Of a stretch of DNA of 64,000 nucleotides, positions 46,293 through 55,227 are shown piece after piece. Below the pieces are notes generated by a model, which worked only from the letters and a program-made list of their open reading frames with translations, did not search any database and was not told the origin of the DNA. The first letter of the stretch is position 1, and every line of letters starts with the position of its first letter. The translations under genes were made by a program, and so were the position numbers. Source of the stretch: Belliella calami (GTDB taxonomy: Bacteria; Bacteroidota; Bacteroidia; Cytophagales; Cyclobacteriaceae); the NCBI RefSeq assembly GCF_022549695.1, contig NZ_JAKZGS010000005.1:124001-188000 (forward strand), written 5' to 3'.

Positions 46293-47143
46293 ACTTATTT
46301 GGTACAGGAGTAGCGTTGGTCACACCTATGAATGAAGATCATTCGATTGATTTTCTAGGTTTGGAAAAGTTGATCAATCATGTAATATCCGAAGGTGCTG
46401 ATTATCTAGTGGTACAAGGGACAACAGGTGAATCAGCGACTATGACCAAAGAAGAGAAAAAACAGGTTTTGAATGCATGCCTAAAAATAAATTCTGGAAG
46501 GTTACCTATCGTTTATGGCCTGGGAGGAAACAACACTTATGGAGTTCTTGAAGAAATAGAATCTACTGATTTTTCGGGAATTGACGCCATACTTTCTGTA
46601 TGCCCTTATTACAACAAGCCCTCGCAAGCGGGAATTGTAGCACATTATACCACTATAGCAGATGCCAGTCCAGTACCTGTGATACTTTACAATGTACCTG
46701 GAAGAACAGTCACGAATATGACTGCTAACACGACGCTTACCCTCGCGAACCATCCCAATATCATCGCAATGAAAGAAGCTAGTGGCAATTTGGAACAATG
46801 CATGAATATTGCAGCAAATATGCCATCTGATTTTATGCTGATTTCTGGAGACGATATGATGACAACGGCTCTCCGTGCTCTTGGAGGATCTGGTGTGATT
46901 TCGGTTTTAGCAAACGCATATCCTGCTATCTTCAAAACAATCTGCCATGGGGATATAGAAGCTTCCAAAAAAGCTACTTTCAAACTCCTTTCGCTGAACC
47001 CTTTAATGTATGAAGAAAGCAATCCTGTAGGATTGAAGTATTTATTGAAGGAATTGGGTATCTGTCAAGATGCAGTAAGACTTCCATTAGTCGAAGCTTC
47101 TGACGATCTTAGAGAAAAAATAAAAGCTACCATGGTTCAGTAA
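46286..47143 (+). CDS. dapA: 4-hydroxy-tetrahydrodipicolinate synthase
   Basis: 285 residues. It condenses pyruvate with aspartate semialdehyde in the lysine/diaminopimelate pathway. The TIM-barrel active-site set is visible: Thr46-Thr47 in GTTGES, Tyr135 in YNVPGRT, Arg140 and the Schiff-base Lys163 in MKEASGN. The length is normal. It follows the DUF6913 gene with a 7-bp overlap, so ligA-DUF6913-dapA form one transcript from the promoter at 43270. Confidence 0.97.
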   Translation: MLNLFGTGVALVTPMNEDHSIDFLGLEKLINHVISEGADYLVVQGTTGESATMTKEEKKQVLNACLKINSGRLPIVYGLGGNNTYGVLEEIESTDFSGIDAILSVCPYYNKPSQAGIVAHYTTIADASPVPVILYNVPGRTVTNMTANTTLTLANHPNIIAMKEASGNLEQCMNIAANMPSDFMLISGDDMMTTALRALGGSGVISVLANAYPAIFKTICHGDIEASKKATFKLLSLNPLMYEESNPVGLKYLLKELGICQDAVRLPLVEASDDLREKIKATMVQ

Positions 47144-47166
47144 AAATTAAAAGCTAGAACAAGAAT

Positions 47167-47200
47167 AAACCTTTGGGGTTTTCAAATACCCCGAAGGTTT
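47167..47200 (+). terminator. Hairpin after dapA
   Basis: 13-bp arms AAACCTTTGGGGT and ACCCCGAAGGTTT with one wobble pair and an 8-nt loop, 23 bp after the dapA stop. It is followed by AAAAAAG rather than a T-run, so termination efficiency is uncertain. Confidence 0.5.
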
Positions 47201-47213
47201 AAAAAAGTAATTA

Positions 47214-47455
47214 ATTATCCGCAATGTTGTTCAGTTTCTATTGACCGGGCTTTCTATATAGAATGAAGGTGTTTCAATCTTAATATATCATTATTGATAT
47301 TTCTTTATATTTATATCCGTTTTCATACCAGTAGAATCTAAATAATTGAATTAACCTGTGATTTCGAACCAATCTCAATAAATATCCAATATCTATTAGT
47401 ACCAGTTTGCCAAAAAACAATCGTTTAATTGATTAGTGGCATGATTGCGGATAAT
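47214..47455. mobile_element. 242-bp MITE-like element with perfect 12-bp inverted ends
   Basis: The left end ATTATCCGCAAT (47214-47225) is the exact reverse complement of the right end ATTGCGGATAAT (47444-47455). There is no ORF inside, the content is AT-rich, and it fills the space between dapA and xseA. Partial copies of its right end occur at 15874, 19353, 35613 and 49063, and the left-end string ATCCGCAATGTTG recurs at 32563. This is consistent with a non-autonomous mobile element or an extragenic repeat family. No transposase or obvious target duplication is seen. Confidence 0.6.
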
Positions 47456-47477
47456 CATATTTCTTTAAATTTCAAAT

Positions 47478-48797
47478 ATGCAACAAGCAATTTCACTTTT
47501 AGACTTGAATAATATTATCCGGGATTCTTTGGAAAACAACCTATCCCCTAGTTATTGGGTAGTAGCAGAAATTGGAGAGTTGAAACTTGCTCCTCAGGGA
47601 CATGCTTATTTGGAATTGGTAGAAAAAAATGGAAATCAGGTAAAAGCAAAAATCAGGGCCAATGTTTGGCAATATACTTTTCGTACAGTATCTGGAAAAT
47701 TCAAAGCTACAACTGGTCAAGACGTCCGTGCAGGGATGAAAATCCTTGCTTTGGCGACTGTCACATTCCATGAGCTTTATGGAATTAGCCTAAACATCAA
47801 AGATATAGACCCTAACTTCACATTGGGTGAAAGGGCAAGGATTCGGCAGGAAATAATCGATCGATTGACTGCCGAAGGCATGATGGCTTTGAACAAAAGA
47901 TTTGACCTACCTTCAGTTCCACAAAGAGTAGCTGTCATCAGTAGTCAGTCTGCTGCTGGCTATGGGGATTTTGTTCAGCAATTACAATCCAATCGATATG
48001 GCTATCAGGTTCATTTCAAACTCTTTCAAGCAATCCTCCAAGGAACAGAAGCTGCAAAAACCATGATAAAAGCCCTCGAACAAATTGAGGAAGAATCGCA
48101 AGATATTGGTTTTGACATGGTCGTTATCATTAGAGGAGGAGGAGCTCAGATGGATTTGGATTGTTTTGATGACTTCCATTTGGCCATGTCAATAGCAAAA
48201 TATCCTATCCCAGTCATCACGGGAATTGGTCACGAGCGTGACGAAACAATCGCTGACCTCGTCGCACATACCAAAGTAAAAACACCAACAGCTGCGGCAG
48301 AATTTATTTTATCTGGGTTTATGGGTTTTGAAGAAAATCTACTTACCAATCTAAAAAAGATAGAAAGAAATGTATCACAAAGGCTTGTGTGGGAAGAAAG
48401 AAGATTGACAGAATCTCAATCAAGAATAAAAAATGCGAATAGCATAAGGATCAACAGGTCTTTTGAATTGTTGGAACAAAAAAAGAAAACAATACTCCAA
48501 TTTTCTTCCAATACGCTCAAGATGGAAGTCTTTAAAGTTGAAAACTTTGAAGCAACAATAAAAAAAGACTTTAAAACAAAACTGCAATCTGCAGCAAATA
48601 ATTTAAGTTCATTGGAAAAATCAATTCAGAATTTGAATCCTCTTTCATTTTTGAAAAAAGGCTACACCAGATCGGAAATTGATGGAAAACCAATCCATCA
48701 ATCTGAATTGAAAGAGGGTATGGAAATGGTCACTTTCAGCCACATACAGAAAATAAAAAGTACAATCACAAAAATTGAAGAAAATGGAAAGCAGTAA
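47478..48797 (+). CDS. xseA: Exodeoxyribonuclease VII large subunit
   Basis: 439 residues. The N-terminal OB fold (YWVVAEIGELKLAPQGHAYLELVEK, about 26-50) is followed by the catalytic domain with RVAVISSQSAAGYGDF, VVIIRGGGAQMDLDCFDD and the hallmark GIGHERDETIADLVAHTKVKTPTAAAEF (about 255-282). A long coiled-coil tail (about 290-400) binds the small subunits. ExoVII degrades single-stranded DNA into oligonucleotides in mismatch repair. It overlaps xseB by 14 bp. Confidence 0.96.
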   Translation: MQQAISLLDLNNIIRDSLENNLSPSYWVVAEIGELKLAPQGHAYLELVEKNGNQVKAKIRANVWQYTFRTVSGKFKATTGQDVRAGMKILALATVTFHELYGISLNIKDIDPNFTLGERARIRQEIIDRLTAEGMMALNKRFDLPSVPQRVAVISSQSAAGYGDFVQQLQSNRYGYQVHFKLFQAILQGTEAAKTMIKALEQIEEESQDIGFDMVVIIRGGGAQMDLDCFDDFHLAMSIAKYPIPVITGIGHERDETIADLVAHTKVKTPTAAAEFILSGFMGFEENLLTNLKKIERNVSQRLVWEERRLTESQSRIKNANSIRINRSFELLEQKKKTILQFSSNTLKMEVFKVENFEATIKKDFKTKLQSAANNLSSLEKSIQNLNPLSFLKKGYTRSEIDGKPIHQSELKEGMEMVTFSHIQKIKSTITKIEENGKQ

Positions 48798-48975
48798 TTT
48801 AAGTTATGACAAAGCACTCGCGAGAATAGAAGAGATTGTTGTAAAATTGGAATCGGGAGAAGAAGGGATAGATCAGCTTTCCTCCTTAGTAAAGGAAGCT
48901 GCTGTTTTGGTAAAGCGATGTAAGATCAAGTTGCGTTTGACCGAAGAAGAAATCAATAAAGCTTTTGAAGACTGA
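48784..48975 (+). CDS. xseB: Exodeoxyribonuclease VII small subunit
   Basis: 63 residues from the ATG at 48784, inside the end of xseA. The typical small-subunit sequence LSYDKALARIEEIVVKLESGEEGIDQLSSLVKEAAVLVKRCKIKL forms the two-helix hairpin that wraps the XseA coiled coil. The length is normal. Confidence 0.94.
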   Translation: MESSNLSYDKALARIEEIVVKLESGEEGIDQLSSLVKEAAVLVKRCKIKLRLTEEEINKAFED

Positions 48976-49016
48976 GGCAATCAGCACATTGTACAGGTAG
49001 ATGTTGAAAAAATAGA

Positions 49017-49070
49017 ATTATCCGAAATCCTGTCATTGTGAAAATACAAAACCATGATTCTGCGGATAAT
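49017..49070. repeat. Short 54-bp copy of the GCGGATAAT element
   Basis: Begins ATTATCCG and ends CGGATAAT (perfect 8-bp inverted ends), with CATGATTCTGCGGATAATCAT matching the right end of the 47214-47455 element. It looks like an internally deleted copy, 40 bp after xseB. Confidence 0.5.
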
Positions 49071-49217
49071 CATGCTTATTTGATGAGAAAAGTAAATTTC
49101 AACTAAAATCAAGTTTAATTTCAAACTTGATTTTAAACTTTAATAGGAGCAAACTGGCAGGCAATTTGTTAAAGAAGGTTAAATTGATTTTTCTTACTTA
49201 AATAAACTTAGAAAGAA

Positions 49218-49931
49218 ATGTTTATCATCAAAAAGAAGTATCTGCCTCTATTGATATTATTCGCATTAATTTTTGTACCAAAAGAGGGAAAAGGACAAAG
49301 TTTTTATGAGTATAAAATTCCCGTAGAACACGCTGTTATCATCGGTGCAGGACCTTCTTTTATCTATGCTGACAATGGAGGTATCTACAGCAAATTGAAA
49401 TTCAAATTAAACCCATCTATTACTGGCGCATACAGCAGAAAGGTGAATAGATACTTTGATGTGAGAGCAAATGTTGGTCATCAAAAAGTCGAAGGACTTA
49501 AAACAACAAATGCTAGAATTTTAGATATTTGGGAATCGAGAATGTCTGCAAATAATTTTTCAGGTAGAGTAAACTACCTAGATATCATGCCCGTTTTCAA
49601 TGTGTTTCCTTCAGACCATGCTTACCTGAGAACTGGATTTAATATTTATGGCGGGCTTGGACTTGGTGTAATGATGTCAAAAGTTGATTTGGAATTTGAA
49701 AATGAACCAATTATTGAAGACCATAAAATAACAACAATGTATATTCCTGGCAGAGCTGGGATATCTTACAAGCTGAATGACAAAACAGACATCATGTTGG
49801 AGGGTTCACTCCTATTTAGTTTTACTGATAATATTGATGGAAATGAAAATTTCAACAGACTTGGGGACCATCTTTGGCAAGCTCAAATAATGATAAAAAG
49901 ATATCTAAAACCCTCATCTAGAATAAGATAA
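49218..49931 (+). CDS. Outer-membrane beta-barrel protein
   Basis: 237 residues with a signal peptide (KKYLPLLILFALIFVPKEGKGQ). The mature part is made of alternating-pattern strands, such as HAVIIGAGPSFIYAD, KLKFKLNPSITGAYSRKV and YFDVRANVGHQKV. It has a glycine-rich strand YGGLGLGVMMSKVDLEF and a predicted last strand ending HLWQAQIMIKRYL. It resembles the small OmpA/OmpW-like barrels of Bacteroidota. Function unknown; alone in its transcript as far as seen. Confidence 0.75.
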   Translation: MFIIKKKYLPLLILFALIFVPKEGKGQSFYEYKIPVEHAVIIGAGPSFIYADNGGIYSKLKFKLNPSITGAYSRKVNRYFDVRANVGHQKVEGLKTTNARILDIWESRMSANNFSGRVNYLDIMPVFNVFPSDHAYLRTGFNIYGGLGLGVMMSKVDLEFENEPIIEDHKITTMYIPGRAGISYKLNDKTDIMLEGSLLFSFTDNIDGNENFNRLGDHLWQAQIMIKRYLKPSSRIR

Positions 49932-49978
49932 TTTATTTTTTGGTTCTGAAATAATATTAAAGTGTAGGAGTTAAGAGT

Positions 49979-50009
49979 AAGAACACTTTGTAAAGTGCTC
50001 TTCCGATCT
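49979..50009. other. Hairpin merged with a 15-base Illumina-adapter-identical sequence
   Basis: GTGCTCTTCCGATCT (49995-50009) equals the last 15 bases of the Illumina read-2 adapter. The adjoining AAGAACACTTT-GT-AAAGTGCTCTT is an inverted repeat with one mismatch. This could be a genuine short hairpin after the outer-membrane gene, or adapter sequence left in the assembly. Confidence 0.4.
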
Positions 50010-50059
50010 TTGATTTTCATCATCGGTCGCCCCATGAAGGGATATAAAACAGTGGCTTA

Positions 50060-50560
50060 TCAAGAAACCGTCATCAAATATTTTCTTGGGATGTTGACCA
50101 TTAAGTTTTGGTTAATACCTGGAATTCGAATGATGAAATAATCTTTATTGGCCTTATTGACACATTCGCCTGACATTCCTTCCAAAGCTCCTCCAATAAT
50201 AGAGACTTTTTCACCGGGCTCAATTTCTGAATTATCAGTTTCTACAGCTACACCAGTCTCAAGAATTCTCTTGATTGCATTTATTTCTACTTCTCTGACG
50301 ACGGCATGCTCTCCTGAGAAATTGACGAACTTGACAGCACCAGGCACCTGAAGGACCTCCCAAAGCTCCGTTTTCCTTGTCTTTACAAACAAATACCCAT
50401 TGAAAAGCGCTTTTTTAACTTTCTTTTTTCTATCACTCCACTGCCTGAGTTCCTCAATCATCGGTAAGAATACCTCCAAACCTTTTTCTTCCAATCTTTG
50501 CGCTACTTTTTTCTCTGCTCTTGAGGTTGTATAAAGTACAAACCAATTTAATTCTGCCAT
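50060..50560 (-). CDS. NusG/UpxY-like transcription antitermination factor
   Basis: 166 residues. The NGN domain starts NWFVLYTTSRAEKKVAQRLEEKGLEVFLPMIEELRQWSDRKKKVKKALFNGYLFVKT, the standard NusG-type start. A C-terminal KOW-like segment follows: PGEKVSIIGGALEGMSGECVN (about 115-136). It is a specialised NusG paralogue of the UpxY/RfaH sort, which normally sits at the head of a surface-polysaccharide operon. Here no polysaccharide genes are adjacent: an outer-membrane gene lies on one side and the efflux operon terminator on the other. Confidence 0.9.
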   Translation of the reverse strand: MAELNWFVLYTTSRAEKKVAQRLEEKGLEVFLPMIEELRQWSDRKKKVKKALFNGYLFVKTRKTELWEVLQVPGAVKFVNFSGEHAVVREVEINAIKRILETGVAVETDNSEIEPGEKVSIIGGALEGMSGECVNKANKDYFIIRIPGINQNLMVNIPRKYLMTVS

Positions 50561-50592
50561 AAATCTTATTTACTTCAAAAATACAAAATTAA

Positions 50593-50621
50593 AAACCCTT
50601 GAGATAAAATCCCAAGGGTTT
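50593..50621 (-). terminator. Terminator of the efflux operon
   Basis: AAACCCTTG and CAAGGGTTT arms around GAGATAAAATCC. On the minus strand it is followed by TTAATTTTG. It lies 35 bp after the RND stop and before the UpxY-like gene. Confidence 0.75.
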
Positions 50622-50655
50622 AAAAATTTAAAACCACCAACCTTTAATAATCATG

Positions 50656-53600
50656 CTATTTCAATCTACGGAGTAGCATGTTGAATTTGTCTGCCAATAA
50701 ATACATGACAGGCACGATTACTAACGTCAAAAACGTAGCAAAGGTTAACCCAAATATTACAGTCCAAGCCATTGGTCCCCAGAATGTGGCATTGTCACCT
50801 CCGATATAAAATTGCGGGTCAAATTCTGACAACATTGTTGCAAAGTTGATGTTCATTCCAATTGCCAATGGAACCAAGCCCAATACAGTGGTGATCGCAG
50901 TGAGCAATACAGGTCTCAACCTTGTCTTACCTCCTTGAATGATACTGTTCAGCAACTCTTCAATTGGTAGATATTCATCCTCTGCCATGTTCAACTCTTC
51001 CCTTCTCCTTTGCCTTACCAAATTGGTGTAGTCTATCAATACGATGGCATTATTCACAACTACACCGGCCAATGAAATGATCCCAATACCAGTCATGATC
51101 ACAACAAAATCCATATTGAAAATCACCAAGCCTAAGAATACCCCAATGGTACTCAGTACTACCGAAGCCATAATGATAAATGGAGTTGTTACTGAATTGA
51201 ACTGTGCAACGATGATCAAGAAAATTACAGAGACTGCTATAAACAAGGCTCTCATCAAGAATGCAGTTGATTTTTCTTGCTCCTCTTGCTCACCTGTAAA
51301 CTTCACAGTGATTCCTTCTGGCGTGTTGTAATTTGCAGCTAACTCTTTCAATCTGTCATTGATTTCAGTTGGATTATATCCATCCGTGACGTTTGAGAAA
51401 ATAGAGATCACTTTGTTCAAATCCTTTCTTTTCACAGATCCATAAGTTGACCCATATTCCAAAGTTGCTACTGCTGAGATAGGAACTTCTTTCTGGTTAC
51501 CAAACTTGTCTCTGAAATTGATCTTTTTATTGATCAATGAAGAAAGATCATACCTGTATTCATCCTTCAACCTCAATTGAATTGGGAAATCATCTTCCCC
51601 ATCTTTGAATTTAGACACTTCTAGTCCAAAGAGTGCAGTTCTGAGTTCATTGGCTATTGAGGACGTCGAAAGTCCAAATCTCCTGGCCTTTTCCCTATCA
51701 ATGTTCAAAACTACCTCAGGGCTTCCTAGCTCTAAGTCAGATTTCAATTCCTCTATACCTGGAATATTAGCAGAAATCAAATATTCTCTAAATTCCCCCA
51801 CATAAGCGATCAATTCTTCGAAATTTTCACCACTTACCTCTATGTTTACAGCTTTACCCACTGGTGGGCCATTTCTCTGCTTGTCCACTGTAAATAATAC
51901 ACCTGGATATTTCTCTACCAAATCCCGGATTTCTTCCATCACCTGATTGGTATTGATTCCTTGTCTGTACTGCATTTCCACAAAACTGATTGTGATTTTT
52001 GCCTTATGTGGTGTATTTGCTATGCTAGGCCCTTCAGATTCATCACCAGTACCTTCACCTACTTGCGTGATGACAGACTCGATGATATGATCATAGGGTT
52101 CCAATACTGCCATCAATTCATCTTCCATAGACAACACAAAACTGTTTGTGGCCTCGGTGTCTGTTCCTATAGGATTTTCTACAAACACATTCACCAAAGC
52201 GGGTTCATTGTCTGGGAAAAACAAAACTTTTGGTGATCTGATAAACAACAATGCTATCGAAAATACCAACAATAAAGAAATTCCTCCAAAGAAGAAGTAA
52301 GGTTTCCAACCATTGAGGGCATAAGCTAAGATTGATTCATAGATATTTTCAAGCTTAACCAAGAATACATTCTGGAACCATTTGATCGCATTTCTCAACA
52401 CGAAAACGTTGAAAACAGTCAAAATAGCAGCTAACATGGAAATATTTCCCATTGCTATCCAGCCAAACATATAAGATAGAATGGCTATGACCATCAAAGC
52501 TAAAGCAATCAACAATGGTCTCTTCTTGGATTTCACAGTATCCAAATCTTGGATTTTCATAAACATGGAAGTCAATACTGGATTGACTACCAATGCTACA
52601 AAAAGTGAAGAAGATAATACTATGATCAAAGTGATAGGCAAATATTTCATGAATTCACCAATGATATCATCCCAAAATGCCAAAGGAAGAAATGCAGCCA
52701 ATGTAGTGGCCGTAGAAGTAATGATTGGCCATGCAACCTCTCCCACTCCTTCTTTTGCAGCAATTATTGGTGACTTCCCTTCTTGCATCAATCGGTAAAT
52801 ATTCTCTACTACCACGATTCCGTTATCCACCAACATCCCTAATGCCAGGATCAAGGCAAACAATACCATCAGGTTCAAAGTGATCCCAAATGCATTCAAT
52901 ATCAAGAAAGAAATAAACATCGAAAGTGGAATTGCAATCCCAACAAACAACGCATTTCTAAACCCAAGGAAAAACATCAAAACCAAGATTACCAAGATTA
53001 CACCAAAGATGATACTGTTTTCCAAGTCATTTACTTGAGCTCTTGTATCTTTGGACTGATCATTGGTAATGTCTATCTGAAGGTCATTGGGGAATCTATT
53101 GGCTTTTGCTTTTTCGAGCAAGTCCTTGATCTTATCGGATGCATCTAGTAAGTTTTCTCCACTTCGCTTTACTACGTTGATAGTGACCACAGGTAGTTTT
53201 TTGCTTCTAGCGTAACTTGTTCTTTCTTCAAAAGTATCTTGAACCTCTGCTACATCTCTTAGATAGACAATTCTATTGTTTTCTGTCTTTATGATAATGT
53301 CTAAGATTTCTTCTGCTTTCTCGAATTCCCCTGTAATCCTCAGGGCTCTTCTGAAATCACCTGCAAGGACATTACCTCCGGAAATAGTGATGTTTTCTTG
53401 ACTTACTGCGTCTGAAATATCAGAAAATGAAACTCCAAGAGCTTCCATCTTGAAAATATCTGCATCTATCCTGATTTCCCTCTCTATCGTACCTCGTAAC
53501 TCAGCCTTTGAGATCTCCGGAAGTTTCTCTATTTCATCTTCCAAATACTCCCCAAACTTCTTCAACTCTTCTTGAGTATAATTTCCGGAAATATTCACGT

Positions 53601-54063
53601 TCATGATCGGAAAATCTGAAGTATTGACTTCTATCACATCAGGATCTCTATCCAAATCATTCGGCAATTCGCTTTTTGATTTGTCCACTGCATCTTTTAC
53701 ATCTTGAATCGCCTTGGATATTTCCACTCCAGGGTTAAACTCAACCACGATCGAGGAGAAATCCTGTACAGAAGTCGATTTGATCACTTTGATGTTATTG
53801 ATCCCTTTGAGCTCTTTTTCGATTGGTCTTGTGATCAGGTTTTCCATATCCACAGGAGAATTTCCAGGATAGGCTGTACCGACATATACCGTCGGAATTA
53901 CAATTTCGGGAAAGCTTTCCTTTGGCATCGTTTTGTATGCCATCAATCCCAAAACACTGATGATAAAAACCAATATGACTATGGAAGTCTGATTATCTAC
54001 AGAAAGGGAACTAATCCCAAACTGCCTCGTGACTTCTTTTTTCTTTTCTTCTTGATTCGACAT
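50656..54063 (-). CDS. RND efflux permease (HAE-type)
   Basis: 1135 residues, the inner-membrane proton-driven pump of a tripartite exporter. TM1 is followed by YVGTAYPGNSPVDMENLITRPIEKELKGI (porter domain). The central TM block has NALFVGIAIPLSMFISFLILN, ALILALGMLVDNGIVVVENIYRLMQEGK, in which the D-N-x-I-V-V-x-E-N-I motif carries the proton-relay Asp, and WPIITSTATTLAAFLPLAFWDD. The second half ends with the matching GIISLAGVVVNNAIVLIDYTN and GKTRLRPVLLTAITTVLGLVPLA. About residues 505-560 hold two extra hydrophobic helices (LLIALALMVIAILSYMFGW, SMLAAILTVFNVFVL) not present in AcrB. Substrate not predictable. Confidence 0.94.
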   Translation of the reverse strand: MSNQEEKKKEVTRQFGISSLSVDNQTSIVILVFIISVLGLMAYKTMPKESFPEIVIPTVYVGTAYPGNSPVDMENLITRPIEKELKGINNIKVIKSTSVQDFSSIVVEFNPGVEISKAIQDVKDAVDKSKSELPNDLDRDPDVIEVNTSDFPIMNVNISGNYTQEELKKFGEYLEDEIEKLPEISKAELRGTIEREIRIDADIFKMEALGVSFSDISDAVSQENITISGGNVLAGDFRRALRITGEFEKAEEILDIIIKTENNRIVYLRDVAEVQDTFEERTSYARSKKLPVVTINVVKRSGENLLDASDKIKDLLEKAKANRFPNDLQIDITNDQSKDTRAQVNDLENSIIFGVILVILVLMFFLGFRNALFVGIAIPLSMFISFLILNAFGITLNLMVLFALILALGMLVDNGIVVVENIYRLMQEGKSPIIAAKEGVGEVAWPIITSTATTLAAFLPLAFWDDIIGEFMKYLPITLIIVLSSSLFVALVVNPVLTSMFMKIQDLDTVKSKKRPLLIALALMVIAILSYMFGWIAMGNISMLAAILTVFNVFVLRNAIKWFQNVFLVKLENIYESILAYALNGWKPYFFFGGISLLLVFSIALLFIRSPKVLFFPDNEPALVNVFVENPIGTDTEATNSFVLSMEDELMAVLEPYDHIIESVITQVGEGTGDESEGPSIANTPHKAKITISFVEMQYRQGINTNQVMEEIRDLVEKYPGVLFTVDKQRNGPPVGKAVNIEVSGENFEELIAYVGEFREYLISANIPGIEELKSDLELGSPEVVLNIDREKARRFGLSTSSIANELRTALFGLEVSKFKDGEDDFPIQLRLKDEYRYDLSSLINKKINFRDKFGNQKEVPISAVATLEYGSTYGSVKRKDLNKVISIFSNVTDGYNPTEINDRLKELAANYNTPEGITVKFTGEQEEQEKSTAFLMRALFIAVSVIFLIIVAQFNSVTTPFIIMASVVLSTIGVFLGLVIFNMDFVVIMTGIGIISLAGVVVNNAIVLIDYTNLVRQRRREELNMAEDEYLPIEELLNSIIQGGKTRLRPVLLTAITTVLGLVPLAIGMNINFATMLSEFDPQFYIGGDNATFWGPMAWTVIFGLTFATFLTLVIVPVMYLLADKFNMLLRRLK

Positions 54064-54069
54064 AAGAAA

Positions 54070-55197
54070 TTATTGCGAAATATTTACACTGAAATTATCT
54101 CCAACTTCACGGAAACCTTTATCCACCAAAGTTTCAGATCCATCAAGACCTTCCAAAACCTCTGTAATCTCCTTATACACCATGCCTCTCTTGATGTATC
54201 TCTTCTTGCTCATGTCATTCTCGACTATGTACACATAGTCACCTTTACTGTCTTGCAATACCAAATAATTCGGGACTGTTACAGCATCTTTGTTTTCATA
54301 ATCATTGATTTTCATCACTGAGATCATGTTTGGCTTGACATAAGACAAGTTTGGCAATACAACTTCTACTTTGAAAGTTCTATTATTGGGATTGATAATT
54401 GTACCGATTGCAGTTACTTTGGTTTTCAAAGTCTCATTGATCGAAGGAAATGAGATCTCCACCGAATCACCTCTGTTGACTATACCAACATATCTTTCTG
54501 ATACATCAGATTCGATAAACAAATCACTCTCTCCAACAAACTGAAACATCGGAGTTCCTGGTTGCACCAACTCGCCCATTCTGACATTCACAGTTTCTAC
54601 AGTTCCGTTGAATGGCGCTTTTACCTTTGTTCTATCCATTTGGGTTTTGAGACCAGCCATGTTTTTTTCCAGAGATTCTTTTCTGTTTTTGGCTTCCAAA
54701 TATTGGATTTCGGTTCCAATTTGTTGATTCCAAAGCCTTTCTTGCTTTTCAAACACGATGTTGGCCAGCTCCATTTGGGTTTCCAATTCATCGATATTTC
54801 TCTGTACCGATTCTGCATCGATTACCGCCAGAACTTCACCTTTACGGACACGCATACCTTCTACAGCAGAGATCTCTTGGATTCTCCCTGACACTTCACC
54901 GGAAATATTGACATTTTTCTTCGAAAGCACAGATCCTGTTACTTCCACGTAATGCTGAAAGTGCTCCTTGTTAGGCTTAATTGTAGAAATCAGTACAGAT
55001 TTCCTATTCATCTTGCCAAATTCAGGATCTAGTGCTGCTATTTCCTTTTCCAAAGATTCTATACTTGCCCTCAGTTCAGATGCTTCTGACTTTTTGGCTT
55101 CCAATTCAGCTTTTTTTGTGGAAAGCTCATCTTCTTTTGCACATGAAAACATCACTGCAATGAAAGGAAGGATTAAAAGTTTTGAATATGATTTCAT
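54070..55197 (-). CDS. RND efflux periplasmic adaptor lipoprotein
   Basis: 375 residues. Lipoprotein signal with VMFSC at about 15-19, then a coiled-coil hairpin (KKAELEAKKSEASELRASIESLEKEIAAL). Next come a biotinyl-lipoyl-like domain (GRIQEISAVEGMRVRKGEVLAVID), a second helix hairpin and a beta-barrel domain (VKAPFNGTVETVNVRMGELVQPGTPMFQFV). It ends with a membrane-proximal domain. It bridges the RND pump and the TolC channel. The permease gene begins 6 bp downstream. Confidence 0.95.
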   Translation of the reverse strand: MKSYSKLLILPFIAVMFSCAKEDELSTKKAELEAKKSEASELRASIESLEKEIAALDPEFGKMNRKSVLISTIKPNKEHFQHYVEVTGSVLSKKNVNISGEVSGRIQEISAVEGMRVRKGEVLAVIDAESVQRNIDELETQMELANIVFEKQERLWNQQIGTEIQYLEAKNRKESLEKNMAGLKTQMDRTKVKAPFNGTVETVNVRMGELVQPGTPMFQFVGESDLFIESDVSERYVGIVNRGDSVEISFPSINETLKTKVTAIGTIINPNNRTFKVEVVLPNLSYVKPNMISVMKINDYENKDAVTVPNYLVLQDSKGDYVYIVENDMSKKRYIKRGMVYKEITEVLEGLDGSETLVDKGFREVGDNFSVNISQ

Positions 55198-55227
55198 ATT
55201 TATTTTATATAAAATTTTTGTTGCTAT

